Origin: Emergomyces orientalis
Lineage: Eukaryota; Ascomycota; Eurotiomycetes; Onygenales; Ajellomycetaceae
Direction of reading: 5' to 3'
Length of the DNA: 64,000 bases
NCBI GenBank assembly: GCA_002110485.1
Contig: MOWL01000088.1
Location: 1,302,001 to 1,366,000, forward strand
A program made the translations under genes and the position numbers. This document shows positions 44,149-55,663 of this stretch, in pieces. Below the pieces are notes generated by a model, which saw only the letters and a program-made list of their open reading frames with translations, made no database searches and was not told where the DNA came from. Each line of letters starts with the position of its first letter. Within the stretch, counting starts at the first letter, position 1.

Positions 44149-45516
44149 ATGTTTCCACCCTCATCAGCTGGACATTTGGACATTGAGGCAGTGAGTGGAA
44201 TATGCGGGTATGAATTTGTTTAGACATTAATCCAGCTACCCCTCATCCGCCCCTCTCTCTACTTGGGAATTTATAGGCTGACAAAGATTTTCCGACACAA
44301 CGACAGCTCCATTTCTATCGCCTGCTGGGTAGTCGTATTCTCTCCCCAAATCATCGAGAACTTCCGTCGAGGATCAGCAGATGGCCTCTCCCTTCTGTTC
44401 CTTGTGGTTTGGCTGGCCGGCGATATATTCAATATCCTGGGTGCAGTACTCCAAGGGGTCCTGCCCACAATGATAATTCTAGCTGTATATTATACTCTAG
44501 CCGATATTGTCCTGCTTTGTCAATGTTTCTATTACAGGGGCTTTACATTGTCGGACAGGTCCACGAAACGACATAGCTTCAGTAGTGTATTTTCCGCTCT
44601 GGTTCAATCAGAACAACAAGAGGATCTGGACAGCACGGCTGTACCAGGTCAGCCGTCGGAGCATTCACCCTTACTGCCAGATGGCAATCACTTCCTCGAT
44701 CCTCGACACCAACCAATCAATGAACGCGAGCATGAACACGAACTTGTGCCTGAACAAGAGGACGAGCAAGAACGAATCTTCCATCCTCTTCGCCATCACG
44801 ATCACGTCCTCCCCCGCCGATCATCCCTCTCCCTCCGCCAGCAAATCTCTACATTAGACGGCACCCATTTATCCCCCGCAATGCCGCTACTTGATCCCGT
44901 AAAACCAATCCCAGCTCCCACAGGTACCACAACACCCCAAGAACAGCCCCGTCGCCAAGGTTCCACCACCCTCCAAATAGTCGCCTTCAACACCTTTACT
45001 GTCGCCCTCGTCTGCACCGCAGGTGTGTTAGGCTGGTACGTCAGTTTCAGCTCGTCGCGGAGCACACGCAAGTACCGGCCTCCACCCCGCGACGATAACG
45101 CCCTCAAGCCGGACCTCTGGGGCCAAATATTCGGCTACCTGTGCGCGGCACTGTACCTTGGCAGCCGCATTCCGCAGCTGTTACTCAACTTCAAGCGGAA
45201 AAGCACTGAAGGTGTCTCATTGTTGTTTTTCCTCTTCGCATGTGTGGGGAACCTGACTTACGTATTATCGATATTTGCGTATTCTCCGCATTGTGAGGGG
45301 AAGAATGGAGTATGTCGGCCTGGGGAGCAGGGGAAAATTTATGCTAAGTATATTATGGTGAATGCGTCGTGGCTGTTGGGGAGTTTGGGCACGTTGGTTT
45401 TGGATATGGGGATTTTTGCGCAGTTTGTACTGTATAGAGAGAAGGGGGCGGATATTGACGAGGACGAGGAGGGAGTGGGTAGCGAGGATAGTTCGGAGGA
45501 AAGTCCTGCGAGGTAG
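44149..45516 (+). CDS. PQ-loop vacuolar transporter (Ypq family)
   Basis: A seven-helix PQ-loop protein of the Ypq1-3/PQLC2 family, which exports basic amino acids from the vacuole. Exons 44149-44207 and 44307-45516 total 423 codons with stop (422 residues). The first exon gives MFPPSSAGHLDIEAVSGICG and joins to SISIACWVVVFSPQIIENF, exactly the usual start of the family. The first PQ loop is SPQIIENFRRGSADGLSLLF. The second is SRIPQLLLNFKRKSTEGVSLLF in the C-terminal half. Between them lies a 150-residue hydrophilic, His/Glu-rich cytosolic loop, longer than in yeast Ypq1. The C-terminus is acidic (DEDEEGVGSEDSSEE). A reading frame running back to 44263 without ATG is intron sequence. Substrate assignment is by family. 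Confidence 0.9.
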
Positions 45517-46386
45517 AAGTGAGGTGAGGTAACTGATGGACAATGAGTCGATTTGTATTTTAACAAGGCGATTGATGGATAGAGAACTAAAAGCATAGGC
45601 GATCTGATATTGATACCATTTTGGGCGGTTTAGTGGCTTAGCTGGAGGGATAGGTCTACATACCCAGCATTTGGGCGGTGGTTTTCCAATATATTATTAT
45701 TTCAGAAGACTTTATCAGGCCCAAGAACGTGCAATGGACATGATGCATATACATAAGGAATGTTGGATCACAATGGAGACGTGTTACCGAGTCGTTCAAC
45801 GCCTCACAACCAGGAAACCAGTCATATTCTTGCGAAATGGAACCTTAAAGAGGACCCACTCCACGCCCAGAAACTCTATAATTCCCCCAGACCTATCGAA
45901 CTTGCCCAGGAATTTTGCGGTGGGGTTTCGTTCGCATGGCTGGTAAGTACCTAAGTACGTTGAAAGGTACACAGAAACAATTTCAAAATAGCCAGGCGAG
46001 GAATGGTAGCAAAATTTTTAAATGTTTGCAAAACGGTCTGATGAGTACACTCAAATAACCGATAGTGCAATCAAAATAAATCAGACAACTAGCTGCGGAA
46101 AATCAACTAAATTGCAGTCCCCATATGGTCTAGTAAATGGGAAATGCTTCTCTACCTCAGTTCCGTGCTAACGCTCCTTATTTGAAGATGCTCGCTCGCA
46201 TGGTCGAAGGATAACCTAAAGGGGAAGAAAAAGAAAGAAAAAAGAAATTACTTTCATGTGTCGTCAGCTCACAACTAAGTCGTATTCGTCATAAAATCAT
46301 GCAACTTCACTATCTGATTCAGTATCACCCCATCAAGCGTATCTGGAAGGCTTTAACGCAAAACCGTCCCTCCCAACTCGTCTCCC
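45517..46386. other. Convergent 3' region, no gene seen
   Basis: Lies between the stops of the PQ-loop gene (+) and SGT1 (-). Only short frames are present. AT-rich segments fit the 3'-UTRs of both genes. Confidence 0.5.
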
Positions 46387-47925
46387 TCACATCCATGGTG
46401 CAGAAGGTGGCTTCGCCTCCACCTTGCCTTTCCCCACTTCACTCCAATTCGTACTCAGCGCCGTCCCTTCGCTCTCATAGTAGCTCTTCACCATAGCCCG
46501 GCGGGTGTCAGGATCCGCATTAGCGTACAATTTCTTGAAAAACGAATCGACCGGGTCTCCGGTTCCATAATCTGAGTTATCAGATTCGACACCTTCATCA
46601 TCATCTTCGGCACCTCCCTTGGTATCATTTTCAGCTGAAGTAGATTCATTCTCTTTGCCTTTGGATTCTCTCTTTTTCTTTTTCTTGGTTAAAGAGGAGG
46701 CGACTTTATCCCAATCTTTGGCACCCTTGCGAGATGAGGTAGGGTATGAAGGCGCGTGGTCGGTAGATGGAGTTACGGCGCTCGGTTGTGACGATAACAT
46801 GGTGGGTTGTGGTATCGTAGAACTAGCCTTTTCCGTACTGCCAGCATTTGCTGGTCGGCGTGTACCTTCTATTCCACCCCATTTTTGGCCTGGATGCTTC
46901 TTGCGGAGAATTATTTCTATTTTTGTAGACATCACAGATGCCTTGGAGGTTGCTGGATCGATGGGCGAATACAAGGGGTCAAGGTTGAAAGAGAAGTCTG
47001 ATCCAGATGCCGTGGGGAATGTTATGGAGAGCTTCGATAGTTAGCAACAGTAGACACAGTATTTTTGAAGAATTTGACCAGGCCTTGTACATACTGCATC
47101 TTCCTGGATATCAATATCCGCCTTCTCCTTCGGAACGCCCTTCGCATACAATGTTAAAACTACCGTACCAGGCGTCTGATACCACTCATGCCGTACATTG
47201 GTCGCAGCTGGAGCTTGTGGAGTTGCCAAAGGATGTGAAGTAGATGCCTGCTGTGGCACAGGTTCAGAAGATGGCGGAGCATTTCCTCGCTGGGACGCTT
47301 CCCTCCCTTTATCTGCTGATCCTTTATCCACCCTTACAGTCCCGGCAGCCATCCCCGTATTCTCCTCCAGCTGCTTGCGGAAAATGTCCTTCAGCTCCGC
47401 TTCCTTCGGCACCTCGATATCAGGGTACTCCTTAACAGTAACCTGCAACCTCTCATCATCCTTCTCCAATTTCCTCATCCAATTCCCTACCTTAATCTCC
47501 CAAATATCCAGCTCCTTATGTGTCGCTTTCGCAGCAGGAGCGCCACCACTATTCGCCGCCATCGCAGACTCCATGGTATTTGATACGCTCGGGCCGACTT
47601 TCCCCCTAACGATCTTAAACACGAAGTCCGCATCTCCATATCTCCCTAGCTGGTAAAGGACAATAGCCCTGCGCATTTGACCTGCAAGTATCTGTTCTCG
47701 TCTCGCACGCTGCAGACCTAGCGCTACGGCCATTTCGGCATCGTGAAGAGCTGCCTGGCCGTTGGAGCCTCCGTCCTCAGCGCGGAGGCGCGAGTAGGCT
47801 GTTGAACGTTTGATGTAGTAGTCTGTGGCGTGTGGATTGACAAGAAGTGCGCGGGTATAGTGTTCAATTGCTGCGGGGAAGTCGGAGGCTGAAAGAGCCT
47901 TTGCGCCTCGTTGGGCTTCGTCCAT
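46387..47925 (-). CDS. SGT1: Sgt1 co-chaperone (TPR-CS-SGS)
   Basis: Hsp90 co-chaperone that links to Skp1 and supports SCF ubiquitin ligases and kinetochore assembly. Exons 47925-47095 and 47031-46387 total 492 codons with stop (491 residues). Seen: an N-terminal TPR domain (GAKALSASDFPAAIEHYTRAL at about 7-27 and following repeats to about 115); a linker; the CS domain from RHEWYQTPGTVVLTLYAKGV across the intron to LSITFPTASGSDFSFNLDPL and STKIEIILRKKHPGQKW; and a C-terminal SGS domain (DWDKVAS...GDPVDSFFKKLYANADPDTRRAMVKSYYESEGTALST..W in pieces). A Lys/Glu-rich acidic insertion splits the SGS region. The intron falls inside the CS domain after EDA. It is longer than yeast Sgt1 (395), as is usual for filamentous fungi. 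Confidence 0.95.
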
Positions 47926-48475
47926 TGTGAGTTGGCAAGCTCAAGAATGGAGTTTTGGGCTGGCCTGGTGTTTGCGGGGAGTTGGGTTGGGGGGGGGTGG
48001 GAGGGTGTCGGTTTCGCGCTTTGGTGAAATGTATGCGAACAGGTCAAGGTTTGTGACTTGGAAGAAATAATGGCGAGTATATCAGTAGTATGGTAGGATG
48101 AGCAGCTCTAAGTGCCGTCGTTGTCTGATCTGAGAGACTTCAGGAGCTACGGATACAATAATTACCCACATTGTCTGCTAAGCTCTAGGAAAGTAAAAAT
48201 ATATATTCACGTGACACGGTATGTTTCCCAGAATACTCCACCTCCGTAAAAGCTGGAGAAATTGTTCAGAAAAAAGAACCATACAAGAAATTCCACTACT
48301 TGGCTTAAAGAATTATTATATTATCTTGATGTAAAATATATTCAACAGGTTGCATATTCTATAGAACATAACCCCGAAACGACAAATTATGCAATTACCA
48401 TTTTTAGCCTGTAGCCGAAATAATACCCTGTCATACTAAATAAATATAACAATCTGGTTTGTATACCGTGTTGAG
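47926..48475. other. Intergenic between SGT1 and ERG7
   Basis: 550 bp holding the SGT1 promoter and the ERG7 3'-UTR; both genes are on the minus strand. The ERG7-proximal part (48290-48475) is AT-rich. No gene is seen. Confidence 0.5.
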
Positions 48476-50865
48476 TTATAGGATTTCTTCGTTGCCGAAC
48501 TTCCTGGCGTAAAGGCCTAAGGCCCGTACTGGCCAGTAAAGTTTGTAATTAGGATAGGAAATCATGCTAAAGGAAGAAAAGAAAAAATATATCGTTAGCA
48601 ATTAATCGTCGTCCCAAATTCAACGTAAGGGTTTTCAAGAATAATACATACCATGACTGATTAAACACGCCCTCAATTCCATTTTGCGACCACTCCCCAT
48701 TTGCCTCTTGTTTCGTCATCATCAGCTTCATTGCCCTTTTGAGAACTTCCTTGTTTGGGTACTCCGCCTCCATGAGCGCAAGGCAGGCCCAGGAAGTCTG
48801 GACGACCTGTGATGTTTTATAGTGCGTGTACACCTTTTGCTCTGAGCTGAGATACGATTCTCCCCAGCCGCCGTCGTCCATTTGTTTGTCAATCAGAAAT
48901 TCACAGCCGCGGCGAACCCGCTCGCTAGTTTCATATGTTTCGCCAACATGAGCAAGACTTTCCAAAGCAAACATGGCCGCGTATGTGAAACAGACACCCC
49001 AACTACCATACCAGCTCCCGTCAGGGCGCTGTGCTCGGCGTATATAGTCCACTGCTTTGAGTTTTACTTTCTCGATCTCTTTTGCACGGTAATCAGGGAA
49101 AAATTTGCTGAAGAAGGATAGAGCCGTTAAGACAGCCGTCGTACATTCGGGATAATCGTATCCTATCATGATGCCACCGAAAACTTCTGCAGCATTGAGC
49201 CACTCAAGATAATGAGAGCCTCGAGTATTTTCATATTCCGTAAAACCTCCTGTTTTGTTCTGCATAGAAATCAGAGTATCGACGGCATCCTTCAATCTTT
49301 CATCAGATATCAACTGGGGGAAACCATGGACTTTCTGAAGCTGGAGTGCAGCGCGGAGGCCCTCCGCAGTGCAGTCACTGACAGTGTATCCCTGTGTTTT
49401 GGTGCTGAAGGGCCACGCGCCTTTAGTCCGATGGCGGTAGCAGCGCTCTTGTTGTGGTATATTTTCCAACATCTGGTGATCCTCCAAAAATTCCAATGCT
49501 TTGAGGAGCATGGGACGCCATTTTGGATCATCAGCAAAGCCCGCAACATCGATCGCCTGGACGATGAAAGATGTATCCCAGACCTGGACTCCATTTGTGC
49601 CGTTCATAAGCATGCCTTCATCTTTCATCCACAGGTAGTCGTGTAAACGATCAAGATGCCGACGGACGGTATAGCTCCCCGGCCCGTCATGTATAAAACA
49701 ACAAAGAGTGTTCATTGGTGCGTTCACGGGCCCTAGGCCAGCATAATCCGTGTTTTTATCTTCCATTGTAATCAACTCCCACACCCAGTCTTCTGCGCGT
49801 TTTACCAAGGAGGGCCATCGGATGACACTCCAGACGTTTGCCATCACCCAGAAAAGAACGTTTAAAAGCCAGTGTTTTGGGTAATAGTTATCGGCGTCAG
49901 CTATAGCGCCGCGGTTAGAAGAAAAATTAATCGACGCATATGGGTGAGTGTAAATTTCCTCCCTGAGTTGTCGAGTGAAATCGTCAACCGGGTGGCTGAA
50001 TTTTTTCGAATATACGTATGTCATGGGAAGAAACACTTGACGCATATGGATCCACCATCTCCATGGCGCAAATGGGACCCAGTCCGGAAGTAACCTGGTG
50101 AGAAAAATTAGTCTTCAAGCGCATCAACCTTAGAAAGGGTACAGTGGAACAAACCAGAGCTCTGGTGGTACGGGGTTAACTGCCTCCCATTCCATAACTC
50201 CCAAGACACTAAGCCAAAATTTTGCCCAGTGAGGAGCGTACAGTGCTCCACCAAGCTTATGCAACATGCCACGAGCCTTAATCATTCTCGGGTCCTCTGG
50301 ATTGGCGCCCAGGATGCGTAGAGCGGTGTAGTTCATGCAGGTGCCGAAGACAGAGCTGTGGCCTTCGATATGCAAACCCCAACCTCCATCTTCCGGATGC
50401 TGCCGTGCGAACAAGTACCGCTTGATCTCGACTGCGTACTCGGGAAGAATTGGGGTGCCGGTAACGTACCAGGTGACGATCAAGCCTGGGAGAAGGAACA
50501 TGGGCCCTCCATACTCACAAGCCCAATTTCCGGGCTCGAGTTGCAGTTTTGAAAGGAAGGCAAGGCCATTGGACGCCGCGTCCAGCGGTGTCTTCGCGGG
50601 AGGGAGATTGGGAAGACCCTATTCAAAGCTCATTAATATACGAGGAGGGATGGAGGGTGGAAACGTATTTACGAACGGTAGGGAGCCCTAGATGGTACTT
50701 GTCCGCAGCGGTCTGCGGCCACGCTTCCAATTCCTCGCCAGTCTTCAGATAGTGCCAAGTTTGTCGACCGCGGTCATCGCGCAGTCTCCATCTTGAATAA
50801 TCGGTCTTCTCGTCAGCCTCAAGGGTGCGGTTGTTGCCATTCACGAAGGGTTTAGTCTTGGACAT
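48476..50865 (-). CDS. ERG7: Lanosterol synthase (oxidosqualene cyclase)
   Basis: Cyclises 2,3-oxidosqualene to lanosterol in ergosterol synthesis, on ER and lipid-droplet membranes. Four exons, 50865-50677, 50618-50155, 50094-48652 and 48566-48476, total 729 codons with stop (728 residues). Seen: GNWACEYGGPMFLLPG near the N-terminus; several QW motifs (for example QRPDGSWYGSWGVCFTY and MDDGGWGES); and the catalytic motif DCTAE with the initiating Asp at residue 458. The last splice joins TG to C, giving NQSCMIS. I recall lanosterol synthase having NKSCAIS at this position and protostadienol synthase APPGGMR, so a sterol rather than fusidane role is favoured. The 5' splice site of intron 1 is the less common GTTCGT. 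The protein ends KFGNEEIL. Confidence 0.95.
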
Positions 50866-52373
50866 CTTTGCGGTAGCAGTAGCAGGTATTATTCGCGCAA
50901 AGAGCTAGCTGCCCCAGGCAGTCAGACTCAATGTTTATATAATTGAATAGCACGTCAAAACGGCCGTTTAATTGCGTTGCCTGAATTGTGTGCTGGCCCC
51001 AGCCGGTAACTAGATACCCCCAAGGGCAATCAATTCTTTTGGTTGACAACAGGGAGGTGGAGACTTGAACATAGTGTGCAAAAAAAGTTGAACATTGGCT
51101 CCTCCGTAATGTCACCCAGAACCGCCCATCCAGCGTGGTTCCAGTCTAGTCCAGCCCTGCACCATGCTCTCAACCCATTAAAACTACATACGCTAGTCAT
51201 ATCTCACTCACCCACACATTTTATATCTGCATCTCTTAATGACGATGATTTTTTTCATATTTCTCAAGGCCTTGACCCTATCTAACTCTAATCCCTAACA
51301 GCTAGTCCTGACCTAATCCTAACTCTAACCTCCCTCTAACCCAAGTGTTGAGGGTAGTGAGAGTTGGAATCTGGATATCTGGGAAAGATAGATAACTAGC
51401 GAGGGTGTATTAGTAATGCGTGCCAAGTGGATGTAAGTAGCAGTGTGTTTTTTAGACGGGGTGATCAGAGTTGATTGAGCTCGCACTCCAGATCTGGCTG
51501 GGGTTTTGGAACGTTCAGCTGTAGCCTGAACCCAACCCAACCCCCGACAAGGGGGCGGAGACAGCCTTCGCCGTTAGCTTCGGTTCGCTATTTTATTTTA
51601 TTCTATTTTATTTTAACTGCCTAGGTTCGGGGTAGATCACATGTCTGGGAGCCAATGACAAAGAATTGACACAAACTCCGCATTTCTAGGCCGAAATTCT
51701 TTGAAGCAGGGGATGCATCATGGTGCATAGGAGAGTCTGGATAATTAATTTAAAATCCATAAAATGTACTTATCCGATGTCATCTCTAGGAAAAGGGGGG
51801 AGCCCGAATTATATAATCCGTTTCCTCATTTTCTCAGCCTCAACGACGTCAACGTCAACGTCAACTTTCTGTCTTCATGATTCTCCTCCTTTTGTCACCA
51901 CGGTTCTAGAGAGCTCATTTTCGTTGACTTGTCTTGATATACTGATCAATAGCGATATGCCCGTATAGAGCCCGAGCAAGGGATATTTCTGTTGCGGCAC
52001 TCTACATTCTTTTTGTACGCGTTACTGCTGCATGTTATCCACTCGTTGTTCTACCCAGACCATTTGAAACTCCAATCATCCAGAGCATAATAGATATCTC
52101 CTCTTTCAAGCCCGTTCAAAAGGATATCTATTTTAGCACCTTGTGTCTGTTCGTTTTAGAGCGCATGAATAAGTTTATTTTCTATTGCCATACGCCATCC
52201 TTTTAAAACAGGCCAGGCCGAATTTGTATTCAGGGACTACAATTCAACCTTGGACCTGATAACCAGTAACCGGACTGTCCTTCTTTTACATCTTCTGGTG
52301 AATCTTCTATTTTGAACTCAAATAATACCTCCCAACCCCACGAATATATCTCGATATATATCGTTGTATCTCA
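50866..52373. promoter_or_regulatory. Divergent region between ERG7 and SPO11
   Basis: 1.5 kb with no gene. It contains a degenerate CTAACC-type tract (51276-51341) and a TTTTA-rich repeat (about 51590-51617). Promoters of ERG7 (leftward) and SPO11 (rightward) should lie here. No sterol-response element was assigned with confidence. Confidence 0.5.
51276..51341. repeat. Degenerate telomere-like CTAACC tract
   Basis: About 65 bp made of near-repeats of CTAACC, CTAATCC, CTAACTC and CTCTAACC. This resembles eroded fungal telomere repeat (TTAGGG on the other strand) inside the chromosome. Confidence 0.5.
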
Positions 52374-53960
52374 ATGACGTCGGAGGTATCAGCCTTGAGC
52401 ACGCCGTCCCGGGCCCCTTCCCTTGGAAATGGAAATGGAAATTCAAATCGACCCCCAGAGGACAAAGTTCGCAATTTCATTACAGAACTACTAGATTCGG
52501 TCATAGACGATCTAACAAAAGCTGACGGGTGCCCTTCAATCACTCTAAAACGACGCTCAAATCATGCCGACTTCTCCTTGAATTCGGAAACAGGAGCTTT
52601 GCAATGTGACACCACTGAACCTTCCTGCACCTATTCATGGCCAGGTAAAACTGTACGAGAGGGCTGGCGTTTTGGTACGTTGTGCCGCAACCCTGATGGT
52701 TGCTGTGTGCTATATTCCACATATCCATAAGGTCAATTGATCTCATTCCATTCTTCATCATCCAGCCGTCCTCTTGCGAATCCTTGGCCATATATCAGAG
52801 GCCATCCGAGGTGACTTCATTAGTTCGAAACGGGATATTTACTATCTTGACCCAATATACTTCGGGTCCCAGAGCGTAGTGGATCGATGCATCGACGACA
52901 TTGCTTGTACGATTGGCGTCGACAGAACAGCTCTTCACGTGGTAGTTTGAAACCGGAACATCCCATTACCTCGGAAGGTTGGTCACTTATTTTCACTAAC
53001 TTGCTATACAAGGCAGCAGCTGCAAAAGGACTTGTTGTGGGAAGCTTCAATATCATGTTTATTGACGATTCAATGGTAGATGCGGGCGTTCATGCTGAGG
53101 TTGTTTTTGCGAATCCAGGCAGCTCTTTTTGATCTGGTATTGACGTTTATATAGGGTATGCTCGTTCCTCGGGCCGAAACTGTCAAAGAGATTGACATCT
53201 CAACTGTCCGATGGATTCTAGTTATCGAGAAAGAGGTAAATACAAACACCAATGGGCATCTATATGTTATCCACAAGTTTTCAAGCCGGTTTCGCCACTA
53301 ACAAACCTCACATACAAGGCAATATTCCACCATTTGGCATCTGTTAATTACCACAAAACCTCTACTGCTGGACCAGGGATTCTTATCACGGTAAGAATTA
53401 TATCTCTAGTATTATGCCCCTTAATTTTCAGCCAATGGTTAGTGATTTAAAATCAAAAAACCCATCAGGGAAAAGGGTATCCAGACATCTGCACCCGTGC
53501 ATTCCTCCACTTATTATCCCGAACTCCGCCTTCGGCATCAGTGGCACTACCCTCCCACAATCCTCCTATTTACATACTTGTCGACAGTGACCCAGACGGT
53601 ATGGCCATCATGTCAACCTACAAATACGGTTCCAAGGCGCAAGCACACGAAAACTCCAACCTTACCGTCCATAACATTCAGTGGCTCGGCCTGCAAGCCT
53701 CCGAAGTAGTTTCCTCGAGACTATACATGCATCGGCAGGACGATGACGTTTTAATACCGTTGACTTTGCGCGATAGAAAAAAGGCACAGGACATGCTAGC
53801 GCGGAGCCCCGTTTTTGCAGAGGATGGGCCGGAACTGGCGTGGAGGGTGGAGCTGCAGCATATGCTCATGTCAAATGTCAAGGCGGAGATTGAGGTGCTG
53901 TATGAACGAGAAGGGGGCATTGAGAGATGGCTGGACAGGAAGTTGCAGACATTGATCTGA
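52374..53960 (+). CDS. SPO11: Meiotic double-strand-break protein Spo11
   Basis: Topoisomerase VI-A-like transesterase that starts meiotic recombination by cutting DNA and staying bound through a tyrosine. Six exons, 52374-52674, 52766-52941, 53013-53099, 53155-53235, 53319-53390 and 53469-53960, total 403 codons with stop (402 residues). Seen: KRDIYYLDP with the probable catalytic Tyr at 127 (winged-helix domain); AAAKGLVVGSF; the Toprim Glu in ILVIEKE (E213); and the Toprim DxD in VDSDPDG (D278, D280). The C-terminal part has QWLGLQASEV and LTLRDRKKAQDML, as in the family. All key residues are present. The 5' sites of introns 2 and 3 (GTAGTT, GTTGTT) are weak, so splicing may be inefficient or stage-dependent. 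Confidence 0.93.
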
Positions 53961-54304
53961 GGGGGCTTCCCGGGGGCTTCCCAAGGTTTTGAAACAGCGA
54001 ATGCTGATGTAGTTGACTAGATAGGTCATGCGCACCGCTAGGAATGGCACGAAAGGAATAGAAGAAAAAGAAAAAGGCTCACAAGGAAATCAGTGTATTC
54101 ATATCGCTATATAAGAACAAAAACCATCCATAAAACTCCATGCCCATAGGAATAAAAACCAGGCAAAGTATCAATGAATCAAACAAACCGTCTCAAACCC
54201 ATTTGAGCAACCCAACCGCTAGAAAATGATACGCAAGCGCCCCATAACCCATAGCGTATGAAATCATCTCAGTCCTTGGTATTTCACACCCCTCGCATCA
54301 TGAA
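53961..54304. other. Convergent 3' region, no gene seen
   Basis: 344 bp between the stops of SPO11 (+) and UBC7 (-). It contains AGAAAAAGAAAAAGG near 54061 and AT-rich 3'-UTR-like sequence. Confidence 0.5.
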
Positions 54305-54973
54305 TCAAAGCCCTAAACTCCTCCGAACCTCACCGCGGACCCTCTTCTCATATTCACACCTCTGATCCCTCCACATCTTTGCCGCCTCCACATTCGCCGG
54401 ACTCTCATCATTCGGCTCCGCAAGCATACTCATGACCGAAATAAGAATCTTCTCCACAGATTGGATGGGGCTCCAGCGCTCCGAGGCGTGCTCGTAGTGG
54501 TTTGGGTCGTCTCCTGGCGGATGCAGGATGGAGATGCAGACAGTGCCATTGGGGTATACTGTTTGTACGCAAACAAGAAAGAAAAGAAGAAAACAACAGT
54601 CAGTCATTTGTACAATAATGTATATCTAATGCGCGCTGCGCTATGGGTCCAAAAAAAGAAGAAGAAAAATTCCGTAGACCGCCCGAATATTATTATTGGC
54701 TTGATGCGGGGTTTTCTACACACCATTCGGATGCCACACGCCGCCACCCAGAAATTTCATCGTCGGCGGGCTAAGTGGGTAATCTTTGGGGAACTTGAGT
54801 TCGGCAGCGAACACGCCGCCTTCAAAGGGTGTCCCCTCGGGGCCTTGGATCAGTGCCTCCCAGAGGAACATGTCATCCTCGCTGACAGGGCCGGCGGTTA
54901 TGCCATCCGGCGGACTGGTGGAGAGGAGCTTGTATTCGTGAAAAAGGCGTTTTTGCGCGACGGAGGTTGCCAT
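54305..54973 (-). CDS. UBC7: Ubiquitin-conjugating enzyme E2 (Ubc7/UBE2G type)
   Basis: E2 enzyme of ER-associated degradation, working with Cue1 and Hrd1/Doa10-type ligases. Exons 54973-54724 and 54558-54305 total 168 codons with stop (167 residues), close to yeast Ubc7 (165). Seen: AQKRLFHEYKLL helix 1; PEGTPFEGGVFAAELKFP; the HPN motif split by the intron; the active-site Cys in NGTVCISILHPP; and the acidic insertion GDDPNHYEHASERW after it, which marks the Ubc7/UBE2G class and separates it from Ubc4/5. The end KRVRGEVRRSLGL is basic. I start at 54973 (MATSVAQKR); an ATG at 54985 would add four residues. Confidence 0.95.
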
Positions 54974-55663
54974 TGTGTTTTGCAACGTACTCTTAGATCC
55001 TTTTGAGGGTTTGCGGATTGCGGGGAAGGGTTGGTTTGCGGTGTGATATGTGGTATATGTGTGGTGGTGGCGGCGGTCGAGGTGGGAAGTGGTGTACTAG
55101 AGAGGCGCTGGTGGAATGGCCTCTGGGTAGTACGTTATTATATTTTGGGTATTTCTGAGTTGTGGAGATAGAATAAACAAAAATTAGAAGGGGGGTCAGT
55201 AGATGCTGTGAAGATCTTGTCAGGAGAGTTGAGGAGATGTTGTCGGGGAGTTTGTTAGGAAGTGAGATCTAACTTTCCATCCAGGGAATTTGCGGCGGGA
55301 GTTAGGAGTTAGTAAAATATTGTCAGATGTTCGGCACCGGTTAAAATAGACAAGCGCAACAACGACAACACAAAGTCTAACGCGAATATTGTTAGTGTTT
55401 TTAGGTGGATAGTAATCTAGCATTGCAGTTAATAAATTAATCTAGTAACAAAATCTATGAACAAAATCTATGGTACACCTCGAGGAGAAAATCGATCTAG
55501 GCGTAAACCACCAATACCTAGCTCTAGCCTCACAAGATGCTGCCACGCTTCGGCCATTGCGTCGCTCTATGCAAGACCCCAAAAAGATGCTATCTACAAC
55601 GGACATATAATACAGACATTATACACCAAAACTCCGCCAGATGCGGCGTAATATGGCGATAGA
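54974..55663. other. Intergenic, UBC7 promoter side
   Basis: About 0.7 kb. It holds the UBC7 promoter, with GTGGTGGTGGCGG-type purine/T-rich sequence near 55060, and the 3' region of the scramblase gene. No gene is seen. Confidence 0.5.

Noticed and set aside
44208..44306. PQ-loop protein starting at 44263 without ATG
   Set aside because: This is intron sequence; joining 44207 to 44307 gives the conserved family N-terminus in frame.
46619..47044. 141-codon plus-strand open frame
   Set aside because: Antisense to the SGT1 SGS region and intron; no domain.
48476..50865. Protostadienol (fusidane) synthase instead of lanosterol synthase
   Set aside because: The C-terminal motif NQSCMIS fits lanosterol synthase, and no P450, acyltransferase or other fusidane-cluster genes are adjacent.
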